A stretch of DNA of 64,000 nt. It comes from Ricinus communis. Its lineage: Eukaryota > Streptophyta > Magnoliopsida > Malpighiales > Euphorbiaceae. Position 1 is the stretch's first letter. Each line of letters begins with the position of its first letter. The notes beneath the pieces were generated by a model. The model did not search any database. It was not told where the DNA came from and saw nothing but the letters and a program-made list of their open reading frames with translations. Of this stretch, positions 1-12,723 are shown in pieces. The translations under genes and the position numbers were made by a program. The stretch lies in contig NC_063260.1 of NCBI RefSeq assembly GCF_019578655.1, forward strand, positions 22,964,888 through 23,028,887, read 5' to 3'.

Positions 1-76
1 AATTTAATTTATATAAAAATCATCATTGGAATTATGAGATGAGATCTCGAATGATGAGATATGTTGACATTATTTT

Positions 77-460
77 TCAATTTAGGAAAACATGAATGGT
101 ATTATTATCTTTTGGAACTACTCCATGATATGGATTATGAGAATATGTATAAGCATTTAGTGTCCAACTCATTTCCCTGCGTAAATATTGATGTACATCG
201 ATAATGTTATGGAAAAAGTAAGAAACGATTTTAGAATAGGAAGGTTGAGCGGGCGCTCGTAGAATAGATACCATTTGGACGCATACAATTGGAATAATTG
301 CGCAGCTGATTTTGGTTTGGGCAAAAATATGCATTAGGCTTGATATTATATTTGGAATCTTATGACCTAATGGATCATTAACAATAAGAACTGCTCTTCC
401 TCTTATCACTTTATGATGAAACTGCTTTTGACCTTCCAAATGTTCATTTACCAAATACAA
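77..460 (-). other. Unrecognised open reading frame of 127 codons
   Basis: This frame is open from an ATG at 460 to a stop at 77 and is less AT-biased than its surroundings. I do not recognise the protein. It has no evident signal peptide, zinc-finger spacing or repeat. It might be one exon or a decayed piece of a gene or transposon that extends out of the window to the left, or a chance ORF. Its moderate complexity (for example ILRAPAQPSYSKIVSYFF) is the only reason to list it. No function is proposed. Confidence 0.2.
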
Positions 461-986
461 AAATTATAATTACTGCAACCGTCCGTAATTCATGGAGACT
501 CATCCAAATTTTAGGAATTCTTTTTTAGTATATATTTTAGGAAATTTTTTATTAAATTATATTTTAGTTTTACGTATTTTAATTTTAGAATTTATGATTT
601 TTTTTTTTTTTAGATTACGCTGATATTCTGTAAATGTGATTGTTAACAAATAACGGTTAAATTGTAAAAAGATTCTGATATGACACACAATAGCTATTAT
701 TTTTTTAATTGTCACGTCAGCACATGCTAATGGCGTTTTGGAATTTGACCATTATTTACCAACAGTCAACGCACCAAAATGACAAAAAGTAAATCATAGA
801 CTTTAAAATAAAAATATGATAAATCATAAAATAGTTTAATAAATTTTTTCTATATTTTAATTGTTTTTCATTTTTATTTTCTTGTTATAAAAAATATAAT
901 TTAAATAATCATTTTGAGCTGGGTCGATTAAAATTTGAATTAATATAAATTAACAAGTTCTAAATTTAAAACTTTAGTATGTAATT

Positions 987-1144
987 AAGAAAATTATATA
1001 ATTTTTATACGCAATTTCTATTTGTCCAAAAATTGATAAGAGTCATTTAAACTAATTTATTTATAAAGAAAATTATATAATTTTTATACGCAATTTCTAT
1101 TTGTCTAAAAATTGATCATAATCATTTAAACTAATTTATTTATG
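987..1144. repeat. 79-bp tandem duplication, two copies
   Basis: Copies at 987-1065 and 1066-1144 start with the same AAGAAAATTATATAATTTTT and run through the same TACGCAATTTCTATTTGTC and CATTTAAACTAATTTATTTA blocks. They differ at a handful of positions, which suggests a fairly recent local duplication. No coding content is seen. Confidence 0.85.
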
Positions 1145-1869
1145 AAAAAAGCCAAATAAATATTGAAGTCTATTGAATCCACACAAGGAGAATGTGGACA
1201 GTAGTCTAATAAGTCATAAAACTGACTTGATGAAACATAGTTGATTAGAACTTAAAAGCATAAAATTCTTGATTGAGGGAAAGAGTCACAACAATTATAT
1301 TGATAATAGAAAAAGAAAAGAAAAAACTTGAAATAGTGTATCTTAAATCTTTTTTAATTTTTTACCAAACACTTTAATATAGTTATTCAATGAAAACAGT
1401 CATCAGCTGTATTAAATCTCTGAACCAAACACTCTCAGTATTCGTCTTTCGATTGGTGGCTTCTTGTTGTTTAATAGATCTTCTTTTATAGGTGTTTCGC
1501 TTTAGCATCGTCATTAACATTATCAACGAGATTGTTGCTCTGTCTACAATAGTTGGTGCCGCCGTTTAGATTAGGCCGATTATTGTTTGGATTCTACCCG
1601 ACTAATAATGAAAAATACAAACTATTTATAAAAATAAAAATCCGACTAACTAAAACAGTTCTAGTAATTTTAGAATTAAATTGATTCGAGTTCAATTATA
1701 CATACAGTTGTATTCTACATTCACTCATTCATTTAATTTTCATTTTAATTAAATTAAATTCTAATTTCTTATAGTTATTAGTTTTGTCATTTACTGATAT
1801 GAGTTCAACCCAGCAGTTGTTGTAATGTTGTCTCTACCATCTACCATAATAGTTACTGCAGACAATTTA

Positions 1870-1873
<4 letters not shown>

Positions 1874-1903
<30 letters not shown>
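1874..1903. repeat. (TA)n microsatellite
   Basis: An uninterrupted run of about fifteen TA units in intergenic DNA. It is likely polymorphic in length. Confidence 0.9.
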
Positions 1904-1910
<7 letters not shown>

Positions 1911-2617
1911 CGTGTAGGTAATTTGGTGTATATGGACAAAATTCATACATGTAGCAAATTATTCTTTCAAGAGTTTTAAGGCAGTTACATCCCTAAGGTT
2001 CAAACTTAAAACCCTAGTTAAGCTATAAGAGACTTTTACTATCTTATTTATAACTTTTGAATAGTTATTGTGGACAATTTTATTTTGTTCTTATGTATTT
2101 TTTAGATAAAAAGTTATTACATTAAATGGCAATACTATAAGGGCCTCGTTAAAAACTTTAATAAGCTAATCATAATAGAATACAACTTATCAAATGAAAA
2201 AGAGTGCCCCAAATCATAAATTCCATGCCAATTTAGGTTTACTTTAGTTTAGAAAAGTTTGTACTTTATTATTATTGTCAAGATTGTCGTAAGAGACAAT
2301 CTAATATAGATCACTCAATGCAACTCCTTTTACCTAGAGCCAAATTTATTAAGATGGCTTGGTCTTTGCTAGTACGTGGATGTGCTTTAGTGGACTTAAT
2401 ATTGGTATTTTGGCTATATATCTTCTCTCTTTTTCCTTTGTTCTACAATGTAACTAAAAGTTCTAAATTTTTTTTCAATTGAGTATTTGAAAGTGAAAGA
2501 AGAATTTTCAAAACTACTTAACTATTCATCTTAAAAGTTTCTTATCTCTCGTAATCGAGTTAGCGACTCAGATAAGCCAAACTCTTGCCTTCACATGTAG
2601 AGCCCTAATTTTCTCAA

Positions 2618-2708
2618 AATTCACTTACTTATGACTCAAATCTCAAATTTCTATTTTTTTTGTCATAATAACATGGCTTCACTCACAATTCACTTACTTA
2701 TGACTCAA
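2618..2708. repeat. Short direct repeat pair, about 21 bp
   Basis: The string AATTCACTTACTTATGACTC occurs at about 2618 and again at about 2688, 70 bp apart, each time followed by similar TCAAATTT- or TAAAATTT-like sequence. It looks like a small local duplication of unknown origin. Confidence 0.7.
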
Positions 2709-3928
2709 TCTAAAATTTATTTCTTTCTCATAAATTTAATGCTACTAGGTATGTCTTAAAACAAGTCAAAATTTAGAAATTAATTGTTATTCTTCAATGC
2801 AATGCTGTCATCAATTCTTTGATTAAAGGGAAAGACGTTTAACACTTATTTTATTTTTATTGAGTTAAAATTAAAAAATTTAGATATTAGATCGAAAATA
2901 TATGACGTTTTGGATTTTCATGGATATTTTGATAAGGAATTAAAAAGTGTTTGAAGAAATGCTTTTGAAAGATGTTGCTTTTAATATTTTTAGATTGATG
3001 TGTTTATTTGGAGGTTACGTAGAAATAATAATTTTATGTAAATTTTTGAATTTATTAAATCAAATTAAGGAAAGTATTTTAGTGATCAATGGATCAGTTA
3101 TTGATGTTTTGATTGTTTATAAACTTCGTCAAGCTTCAAGAGCAAATGAGACTTTTTAGGTTTTGGATAAATTAATGATTAGGGACTACGAACCATATTT
3201 AATGCATAATTATGGTTGAAGCTTTTTGATTATCAAGAAATGTAGCTGATGTTAATAAGGTGTCGAAGACAAAGAGAATTTGAGGTGTTGAAGATAAAAA
3301 AAATTTGAGATAAATTTGAATATATATATATATATATTTTAATCGGATTCTGATATCCTTAAATGGACAGCTATTTAATCTGTTACTATTCCAACCTCAC
3401 AGCTATTCTACTTATTGCATATTGCATGCATATCCATAATGGTTCAACAACTTAAAAGGGGTTTTGGTCTTGGAGTTAGCCCAACCAGGAATTACCTTGT
3501 GTGTTAAAACTAATTCGGTTGTCATGCAAAAAATATTTTGATAAATTTATACACAGAACACAAGTATATTGAAATTCCAACATATTTTATACTGTAAAAA
3601 TGATTAAATTCGTAATTTATATTGTTAAAAAGGACCTTCTTATTAAGTAAGAAAATGCTGGAATTAAAGAGGCCAATTGGCCCGAAACAGAACAACAGAG
3701 TCCAATTCAACACTGTCTTCTAAGGCTTTGGCAGTTTGGTTTCAAGCCCCGTAATACCCAACATCTTCCTCACGCGCCAAAAAAAAGAAAAGAAAAAAAA
3801 CAAAAAGGTTTAACCAGGCACGAACATGGAGCCCAGCTTAGTGTTTAACTGGCTCGAAATATCCCAGCTAACTAAACCAAAAAAGAAAAAAAAAAAAGCG
3901 TAACAGCCAAAACCGAGCACAAAACCCA

Positions 3929-6900
3929 ATGCCACCACCATCCTCCGCCCCCAGGCGCTCCTTTGATGACGACAGCGTCCTTTCGTCCTCCGATCATGAT
4001 GATGGCGTGGAAGAAGAAGAAGAAGAAGAAATAGAGGAAGAAGAATATGAAGAGATAGAAGTAGAAGAAGAAGAAGAGATAATTGAAGAAATTGAAGTAG
4101 AAGAAGACGAAGAAGAAGAAGAAGAAGAAGCGGAAGAAGAAGAAGAACAACCGTTAGATTCATCTAATCAGAAATCCAGCGGTTAGCTATTCTCTACGAG
4201 TTATTTTATATATTTTCTCCCTTCAAAGTGATTGATTTTTCTTCAGTTAGCAAAATTTAACTCTGTGCACATCTGATACTCAATACCGCATAAAACTATT
4301 GATAAAATGTATAGGTTTTGGATTGCACAGTAAAACTTCTGCTGCATGATTGAGATATTTTGATCACTAGGTGATTGGCGTTGTGAAAAATTCCGTAACA
4401 TGTGATTTAGCTAAAACTTATGCTTGAGCTTTCTCATTAGATTCAATATTTGATGCTTATTATGAGTTTTACATTGAGCCTGGGCTCCATTAACCCTGCG
4501 GCCAATCTTGAAATTTTGGATAAAGTTAGGAAATCGCTGGCATATGTCATGCTTTCTCAAATAGAAAACAGAAGGATTAATGCAGCTAATAGAAACTTTT
4601 GGATTGAGACTCCTTTTACCAGAGTTGTGAAAAATAGTGAATTAGGTAGTGATCGAGTACTCTAGAGAAGCTCAGGACTCGTGCTTGACGGTGAAAATAT
4701 TGCTGCACTAGAAGTAAAGTATTAGATAATCCTTCAAAGAGAATCTCACTTTTCTCCAATAGTGATTTTCACATAAATTTTCTCCTGAAAGGTGGTTCGG
4801 TTTGTCAGAAATTTATGTCATTCCTGTAGTCCTATGATTATTTGGTTAGAATCAGCACAGCCCACCTATCAATTACAGGCCTCCGTCCTGTATTTCCAGT
4901 TGAGGCCTATGTTCTTGTTACTTATGCTACTGCTACTGTTACAAATGAGGTAGATTTCTACCTTATATATGCTTGATTTGTCCAATCTGAGTAGGTGCAA
5001 CTATTTAGGTTCAGCAATTGAATGAAGAACAGCTGTGTAGGTAATCTAGTGTCATTTTCAGTTTTCTGATAAAGATGTCCAAAAATCTGCTTTTAGGGTC
5101 TTGTCTAACACGTAAACTGGCAAGCATGTCTTCTTTGCTTCATTTCAGTATTCTTCCATGTAGATGTTAGGCAACCTGTGGAGTTTGAGAGGGATGGCGG
5201 ACAACACGAATCACGTTCTACTGCAGGGAATTCTGAGCTGGGGCTTCTATCTAATTCTCTTCTAGAAGATAACGCTGGTAATTCTAAATTTTCTGGTCCT
5301 TTGAATGAACCATTTACGAGGCAGCAGGAATCATATGTGAACTATGAGGGCTGCAAGTATCTGAAATCAGGAGAGCATCTGACTACCAATGGGGAGAATA
5401 GAAGTCAAGATTCTGGAGTCAAAAAGGATTTTGACATATTTTTGATAAAGTGCAACTCTAAAGAATGCAGTCAACCCCATTGTGATAGTAAGGCTCCTTT
5501 ATGTAATAGTGAAATTAAGGTTCCTGGGACCACCAATTTAATTAGAACCACGGAAAATGAGTTGCCTAATGATTCAGTTATCAAAGATGACTGTAATATT
5601 GAGACTAATGCAATTCTGGATGCTAGCATAGAAGTTATGCAGTCAGAGAACGATAAGAGGCAAACAGCATCAAGGTGCAGTCTGGTTCAATATTTTCTTT
5701 CGTACTTCCAGGCTTGTTCCCTTACACTGCCTAATCTCTCTTTTTCTGCTTTAACTGAAAATACCAATTCCTACATCTTACTAATCACTAGGTTTTCCAG
5801 GACTCGAAGTCTATCTCCTTCCTCTGAATTAAAAGATCCCTACAAACGTCCAGCAGTCGTGTGTGACTTTTTTGCCAAAGGGTGGTGCATTAGAGGGAGT
5901 TCATGTAGGTTCCTTCATGTAAACGATAAAGCAGATAATGCTAAAGGACAGCTTGAGGGAGATGCAGCTGCCACAGATTTCTCAAAAGGAGACCAGTTCA
6001 GCGAAGGTATATAATTCTCGCTGTTCTGTGAATGTTGGGGAGCCTTATCTGTAATGAAATTTATAACCCGCACCTTGCACATTCTCATCCATCAGGCTTG
6101 AAAAATTTATGGAAAAATCGGAACTCTTCAGTTTTTCTGACCTAATGGCTTCTTCCATAAAATGATACTACTTTTTCATGTGATTCTCTTCAGAAAGAAG
6201 CTTGGCGCTTAAAGATGGAGAAATCGGAAGGCTGCATCAGTTGGATGATAAACATACATCTTCATCACTCCAGAGAGAGGACTTATCCCGGAGAGTCCAT
6301 CCTGACACCCTGCAATTTCCTTCATCCAAAGGTGATCCTCGGTTTTCTTTTCCCTTAAAGGATGCTGCTACAGAGAATCTTAGACAAAATTGGCTTGCCA
6401 CTGATTATAGGAGCTATGCGTCTCCAATCAATAGTGGTAGCTCTCCTTCATTTCAGAAAAGCTTGCTTCCTGAACATAGATCTTCAAGTGGCTCTGTTGT
6501 AACATCAAGCAATCACTGCAATGGCAATCCCTCTTCTTATTTGGGCAGTTTAGAGAATCCAACATATGTTAGAGGTCACTGTTTACAGGCCTCAAGACTG
6601 GATGGTTCTCTTTCTAGTAGTCAGATGTTGCTATCTCACCAGGTCTCTGCTCAAACAGGACCATTATTTTCTTACAATTCCTCCTTGAGTACAAGTCCTC
6701 TTGGTTCTCAAAAGCTGTTCGAGCATGATAGGAGCTATCGCGCTTCTAGATCATCTTCATTACTGCAAAGTGCATCCCCTCTCTCTGGCTCTCAGCGAGA
6801 AAACTTACCTCTAACCAATGTATTTGCAGATCCATTGCACTATGCAGAACATAAAGCAGAAATTTCCTCAAATGACTGGGAACCATCTACACCTTTTCGA

Positions 6901-7783
6901 CCGTCTTTTCTTTTAACTCCTACGATAGCATCATCTCCAGGAAGCCAGTATGACCCTCTTCGTGATAGCATTGATTTGCCCACTACTGGATACAGAGTTC
7001 CCTTTAAGTTTTGTTTTCTTAGCCAAGGGACGTCCAGCCTCAATATGTCACATCAACCAGGAAATCGCGACTCTTTAGCAAGTCAGGCCCTTGGCTTAGA
7101 ATGCAATGATGACAAATGTAATGCATCTTTTTATAGTAGATACCATGAAAATGTGGTGGACAAGAACTGCTATACACTCAGAAAAGATATATCTGTTAGT
7201 GGAGCAGTGACAGGAGGTTCTTGTGTGGTCAATGGGAAAAAAGCCAAGGAAGAAAATGCTTCAAGCACTGGTCATTCAAAAGATGTTCTAAATACAAGCG
7301 ATATAGAGGTTGATCGTGATTCTAGGAACCTCAATGATGGGCCAAAATGCAAAAAGGACTTCACAGTAGATAAGGGTAGGCAAAATAACGAAATGGAAGT
7401 TGACCAAAAGACAGATGGAGAATCTAGAGCACTGAGACATTTTCGTGCTGCTCTTGTTGATTTTGTTAAAGAATTGTTAAAACCAACCTGGCGCGAGGGT
7501 CATTTGAGCAAGGATGCACATAACACTATAGTCAAAAAAGCAGTTGACAAGGTTCTTACAACCTTGCATCCCCTTCAAATTCCAGCCACAATGGAAATCA
7601 CTAAGCAATATCTTTCTTCCTCCCGGACTAAAATTGCAAAGCTTGTTGAGGTGAGTGTCTTAGTTTGGAGAATTTTTACTTGGAGGAAGAATAGATATTG
7701 GCTTCCACAGTTGTTTGTGCCTGGCATTGACAAGCTGCTTGTTTCATTTGCAGGGATATTGTACAAAGTATGGGAAAACTTGA
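3929..7783 (+). CDS. FES1: FRIGIDA-ESSENTIAL 1-like CCCH zinc-finger protein
   Basis: Five exons: 3929-4181, 5164-5674, 5801-6006, 6194-7650, 7754-7783 (2457 nt, 818 aa). All introns are GT-AG and phases agree. The N-terminus is a long glutamate-rich tract encoded by GAA/GAG repeats (about residues 27-80). One CCCH finger follows at C276-x7-C284-x5-C290-x3-H294 (context CDFFAKGWCIRGSSCRFLHV). A conserved NDWEPSTPFRPSF block lies in exon 4. The C-terminal block (LKPTWREGHLSKDAHNTIVK, then SSSRTKIAKLVE) is joined by splicing to GYCTKYGKT-stop; Arabidopsis FES1 ends the same way. FES1 is known to act in the FRIGIDA complex that raises FLC expression; by inference this is a nuclear flowering-time or chromatin-linked factor. 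It is longer than Arabidopsis FES1 (about 590 aa), mostly through the acidic N-terminus and the middle of the protein. The 126-nt intron at 5675-5800 is in frame and free of stops, so it might be retained. Confidence 0.88.
4008..4151 (+). repeat. Imperfect GAA/GAG triplet repeat inside exon 1
   Basis: A purine-rich triplet tract, mostly GAA with GAG, ATA and GTA interruptions, codes for the acidic N-terminus of the FES1-like protein. Its complement gives leucine-rich and phenylalanine-rich open frames on the minus strand, which are artefacts. Length variation between alleles is likely. Confidence 0.85.
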
Positions 7784-10700
7784 CATGCCAAGCCCAGACT
7801 TTTTCTTTTGTACAGTTTCCTATACATTGTAGTACTTAAAGGCAACAGTAAATTTGAGGCTTATTTAAAATTTCAAAAATTAAGACTCAGGCAGAATGCC
7901 ATGAATTTGATCAGATGTTTCTCTTAAGGGATGCTTTTTCTTTCCTCCTATCTGGTCCTTTTGGCATAAAATGTAGAAGAGATATCTGCATGTAGTTTGG
8001 TAGCATACGTTAGGAGTATGTATATATTCTTATTCATCAAATAAATGGAAACTAATTATAAGCCTTGATGTTGAATTTAAATGGCTTCTATAAGCTTAAC
8101 CTAATCATGACCGTAACTTTCTTTGTTTGCCCAGTTTGTTTGCTTCAAGTTTTGACTCTCTCAGGCCTCCTTGGTGCATTGGAATATGTCCTTGTAATTT
8201 CATATGCATATGAGATCTAAACAAGAGAAAAGTAAGTGCAAATACTTGTTGATCAGCTGTTTCTTCATTGGGGTTGACTGTTGTTTGCTCATGTGGGTTT
8301 GACCTGGAATGCCTCCTTTGCCAACAGTTTATTAGTTTCAAATGCCTGTGAATTGACTTCCTGGAAAACAGCCTAGTGGCCATGTTTTTTAGCAGATTTC
8401 CTATTAGTAAATTCTTTGTGATTTTGAGAGTGATAGTTGAATTCTTGGTCATTTATAACTTTTAGGCTCCATTCCTTTGGATTGGGTGTTCTTTCATCTT
8501 TTGTTTCAATATAAGATCAGGTTTGCATAATTTGTTGTGATTTCCAGATACGTGTGTTTATGGATGGTTAATACATTTTACTTTTCTACAATGCTGTCAA
8601 ACATGCGCAGATATTTATGGAGTGAGGTACTCTTTTATTTTTTTGCTTAGGACATCCTTTTCTTCTAATCAAATATAGTTGATACCATGCACTTGGCAAA
8701 TTTTGCATTGGTCAGGGTTCCTTCGTTCATCTTTTTTTTGGTATCTTGATTCTATGATATTATGAAGAGGCAGTGATAAGGGGAGTGCTAAAAATCCATA
8801 AGGTCTGATGGCAAAATATTGATGGCTCTTGAGTGTTATTGGAGAGTTTAAGGGAATTCTGCAGAGAGAAAAAAGATAAAATATGGTGAGAAGCAGATTG
8901 AAGTAAGGGGGAAAAATGACTCACCAAATAATAGTTTAATTGTATATGATTTCATTGAGGACTATGGATAGGTGGCAAAATCTGATTTGTATTCCATTCT
9001 CAATGCAAGCTGGTTCAGGTGTTCTTTCCCAGATCTTCTGATTGATGTTTAAAGCCTTTCTGTACACAATTCTTCTGAACTCTACACTATCCAATCAGAT
9101 GACTAGGTTATAAAATACAACAAGATCTATAGCATTTGTTATTTGTGAAGTGATAAAAAGAAACAAAGTGATGGAAGACATTAAATAGATGTGGAATGAG
9201 AAAAGGTCCATATCACAAGGCTGGTATAATTCAGAAAAATCATTACACCTTGGAATTTAACTATTTTAGGGAATTCCTCATTGGTACCAGTTTTTAATCA
9301 TTTTGCACAGGCCCCTTCTGATGGTGAAGTTCTTCATTGAAGATTTATGTAGACTCAGTCTGTACTTATATATGCATTTTTGAAGCCAGATGCTCATGCT
9401 AGAAACTGAACTGATGTCGACACAGGGGAATTCAATCAATATACAGGATTTAATGAGGAAATCAATATACAGAATCTTTTAGCACTCGACTAATTTGTTA
9501 TGTCTTGTTTTCTGACTAATTTAGTTAGGTTATGCATTTAGCTTTTGGAGGGTGGTATCATCAATAAGCTACTGGTGGTGCTTCAATCCATGTGACAGAA
9601 CATCATTCATTTATGCTTATTCTAATAACTTGAGCTGAACTGGTGCCTCTTGTTTTGGTCTTTTTTGTTATTATCTAACTCTTCATCTCTCTATAAGACA
9701 AATGATAACTGGCAAACTCATTTGAAAGGAATTTGAGAAGCAGAGCCTCAATCTAATTTGATTTGACAGGACAGTATTTGCTTTAATACTTGGCTTTTGA
9801 GCTTGCATTCTCCGGAAAGACAAATAACTGAAATATTCTCTGGCTGAATGACCAATGAAGCAGTATGCTTCCTTTTTGCTTGGTTTTGTGGTTTGGATTA
9901 TGCGAGACTTTTGTGCTATTACTGCTAGCACTTTGGGTTGCTTGGTTTATAGTTTACCTGCTTGGATTGGCACAGAAATGCTTGTAGTTGTAGCTGCCTA
10001 CTGGAGATTGAAATGTATTTGAGCATTTCTTGTTCGAATGTAAACAGATGAGTCTGGTCTAAAGTGACTAAACTCAAATTCTTGGTGTTGCTTCTTTATT
10101 TGGATAATATTGTTTGCGGGAGGGGACTTTGATTCCAGATCTTGAATAGATAGAAGGCAAGCAAAGGAGAATGACTCAAACGAATTGGTTTCTGCAGCAG
10201 CATCTCCAGAAATCTCGTATTGCTGATGGGTTGCCATTTTGTTGCAAAGTTGGTTTCTAGAACTACCAGCATTATATAAACAAGGCATAGCTGGATCACT
10301 AGTGCATGGTAACACTTTTTCTTTTCTGTTTGTTTTTCGTTTGGTTCTTTTGCTGTTTCAAGTGTTCTTTTGTTGAAACACATGCAGAATATAATTTTGC
10401 CTGCTCTCATTTAGACTAGGATTGTATTGTCCGATGAAGGAAGGCTTCCGGACTTTTCTCTTTTTGGTGGTACTGTTGGTCCCATAGCATGATCAAACTG
10501 TAGCATGTAGAAGGTATATCCCCACCGTTCATATGTTAATTATCACGATCAGGAACTTTGAAAGAAATATTGATTGGTGGCTCTGGGCTGTGATAAAGCT
10601 TATGTGGTGCAACAAAATATCTGGCTCAGTGGGGATTGTTAGTGGTATCACTATCATCCACTGATGGACCATGGAATTTTCTACAAGCTAACTAATCCCA

Positions 10701-12327
10701 TGCTTGAATATTGGCACTGATTGCTATTACACACAAATTTTGTAGAAACTTTTTATGAATGACCAACAAAAGTGGGTTACTGTTCGTAAAAATTGAATAA
10801 GATGCATGAAAGTTTTGAGGATACTTCCAATCTCAGTTTTCATTGTTCTATTTCTTTATTCAGTTTAACCTGGCTTACTTCGCTTGTCTTGGCCAACTTC
10901 TCCTGTACATTGCTCAAATAGCTAATCGACAATAACAGTCAAGATGGGATCTCCATCAGTGGACTCGAGCTGCTAATATGTCTTCGTTAATGCAGGCAAC
11001 ATGACGGGAGAACCCAGGCTGAGGTGAACATATCAATGAACTATTGCACGAAATTCTGGCATCTCCAATTTTGATTCAAGAGGTTTTATCACCATGCTTT
11101 TGAAGGTAATAGGTCTTTTAAATTAACTAAGATTCCTAACATGAAGTTTTAGGATCTATTGGTATTGAGTAGGGGTTTCAAAACGAATTGGTGGGTGGTG
11201 TTCATGTCGTGTCAATGTATCTTAACCATAATAGGACACAAAATTTAAATATATTACATGAATACGACACATGTAACACGACTCGATATATATAACATGA
11301 CAAATATAACACATTTACTTAAGTAATAACTAAATTAATTAATTGTGTGCGGTAACACACATGTATAATACGTTTATTTAAATAATAACTAAATTGATTC
11401 ACGTATCAACTTGCTATACAACACGGTTCAAGCCATATCATAAATGTGTTCACCAATTTCTGATATAAACCTATTAGAGCTCAACTCTAACATGCCAATT
11501 TTTACGTGTTAAGTGAATCGGATTTGCGTGTAATGACCCATTTTTACATCCATAGTGTTGAACATCATATAATTTGGCTGTCTATAGCCTTTAGATGAAT
11601 CTAGTATTTATATATGGTGCTTCATGCATAGCTTACGCATACCATTTTGACTGTTTTATCAAATATATAATATTTAAGGAGGCAAAAACAAGTAACCAGT
11701 AAAATTAAAAATACAATAACGTTCTCAACTGGTTGATATTGTTTACATAGCAAAATCATTATCAGTCATAAGTCCTCTGATGGATAGTCCAATGGAGGCG
11801 GCTTGATGATGATTTGTTTATAGTAAATGTCTATCAGACTGTCACAGAAACATTTCGTTCTTCAAAGCAGAAAAACTCATCCTAGGAGACCATAACTATA
11901 AGGTCCGCCCTTGAAGTCTTTTCTCTAACTGAAGGTACGTTGATAAATCTGACACTGGTTAAAACTCATTTACTAGAGTTAATCAAGAAGCGATCTTATT
12001 AAGATTTCTATTTCTGGAAATTAGAGAAGTTTCAGAATTGATTTTATCATTTACCAGAGTAAATTTCAATATTAAAAGATTGATACTGATTTTTTTAACT
12101 GTGAATATAGTTAATACGTTAATATATTAAAGAGAATCTTTTTTTTTTAATATATATATAAAATTAGAAGAAAGAGATTGCATAGAGATCGCGAGACCTA
12201 TACTTTCTACACCGAATGTGATATTTAATTGTCGAAATATGATTTATGAATGAACACAAAATGCTTAATACTAATAATTTATGGAGAAATTTATTGGAAT
12301 CATCAGAGGTCCCATGTCAGTAGGTCC

Positions 12328-12333
12328 CACGTG
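12328..12333. promoter_or_regulatory. G-box / ABRE-like element (CACGTG)
   Basis: The palindrome CACGTG in the context CCCACGTGTCC lies about 390 bp upstream of the DRM start codon. CACGTGTC is the classic core bound by bZIP (ABF) and bHLH (PIF) factors. DRM genes are known to respond to darkness, sugar and abscisic acid, so the position is sensible, but binding is inferred. Confidence 0.5.
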
Positions 12334-12659
12334 TCCCCATCAAAGCCCATTCATTATCTATGTGGACCCCAAAATTGCCCATAGAGTAGGAAAACAATTA
12401 CACTTGTCGAGCAAACCACCAAACTTCTCCCATCAGTTCATCAGCAAGAGATATTATTTTGCGGGGCCTATTTTACCAAGTCTTCATCCTTATCTATCTT
12501 TTGAACAATTCACCCCTCACTAATTATTTCTTGTTCCACTCCCTTGTCTTACTCTGTGAACCTTGTTGTCCTACTTTATCGCTACTGGAAATAGATAAAA
12601 CCTGTCTGATTTTGCCCATCAATAATGGATATTTGAGACACCTCAGCAACCAGCTCTCT

Positions 12660-12667
12660 CTATATAT
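12660..12667 (+). promoter_or_regulatory. Probable TATA box of the DRM gene
   Basis: CTATATAT sits in the CT-rich context CAGCTCTCTCTATATATCTC, 57-64 bases before the ATG at 12724. This would place the transcription start about 30 bases upstream of the start codon, giving a very short 5'UTR. Confidence 0.5.
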
Positions 12668-12723
12668 CTCAACCAGGTCTCACCCTAGAAGACTCACTGA
12701 TCAACCTAGCGAGAAAGGAGAAG

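Larger units (their letters stand above)
1..3928. other. AT-rich intergenic region with small repeats
   Basis: No recognisable gene is seen in this stretch. It is AT-rich and carries homopolymer runs, a TA microsatellite, a 79-bp tandem duplication and a short direct repeat, listed separately. The last 200 bases before the ATG at 3929 hold A-rich runs and would contain the 5'UTR and core promoter of the FES1-like gene; no clear TATA box was identified there. Confidence 0.6.
7784..12723 (+). other. 3' region of FES1-like gene and intergenic DNA before DRM
   Basis: No independent gene was recognised. The plus strand from 7784 to about 11,000 is T/G-rich and intron-like. It is more complex than the AT-rich spacers elsewhere, so it may be an extended or spliced 3'UTR of the upstream gene. 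A possible acceptor at 10994-10995 (TGCAG) precedes a short open stretch ending in a stop at 11072-11074. From about 11,100 to 12,250 the DNA becomes AT-rich spacer. The DRM promoter occupies the final 450 bases. Confidence 0.5.

Noticed and set aside
3810..4163. Leucine-rich and phenylalanine-rich frames on the minus strand
   Set aside because: They are the complement of the GAA/GAG repeat that encodes the acidic start of the FES1-like protein and have no other support.
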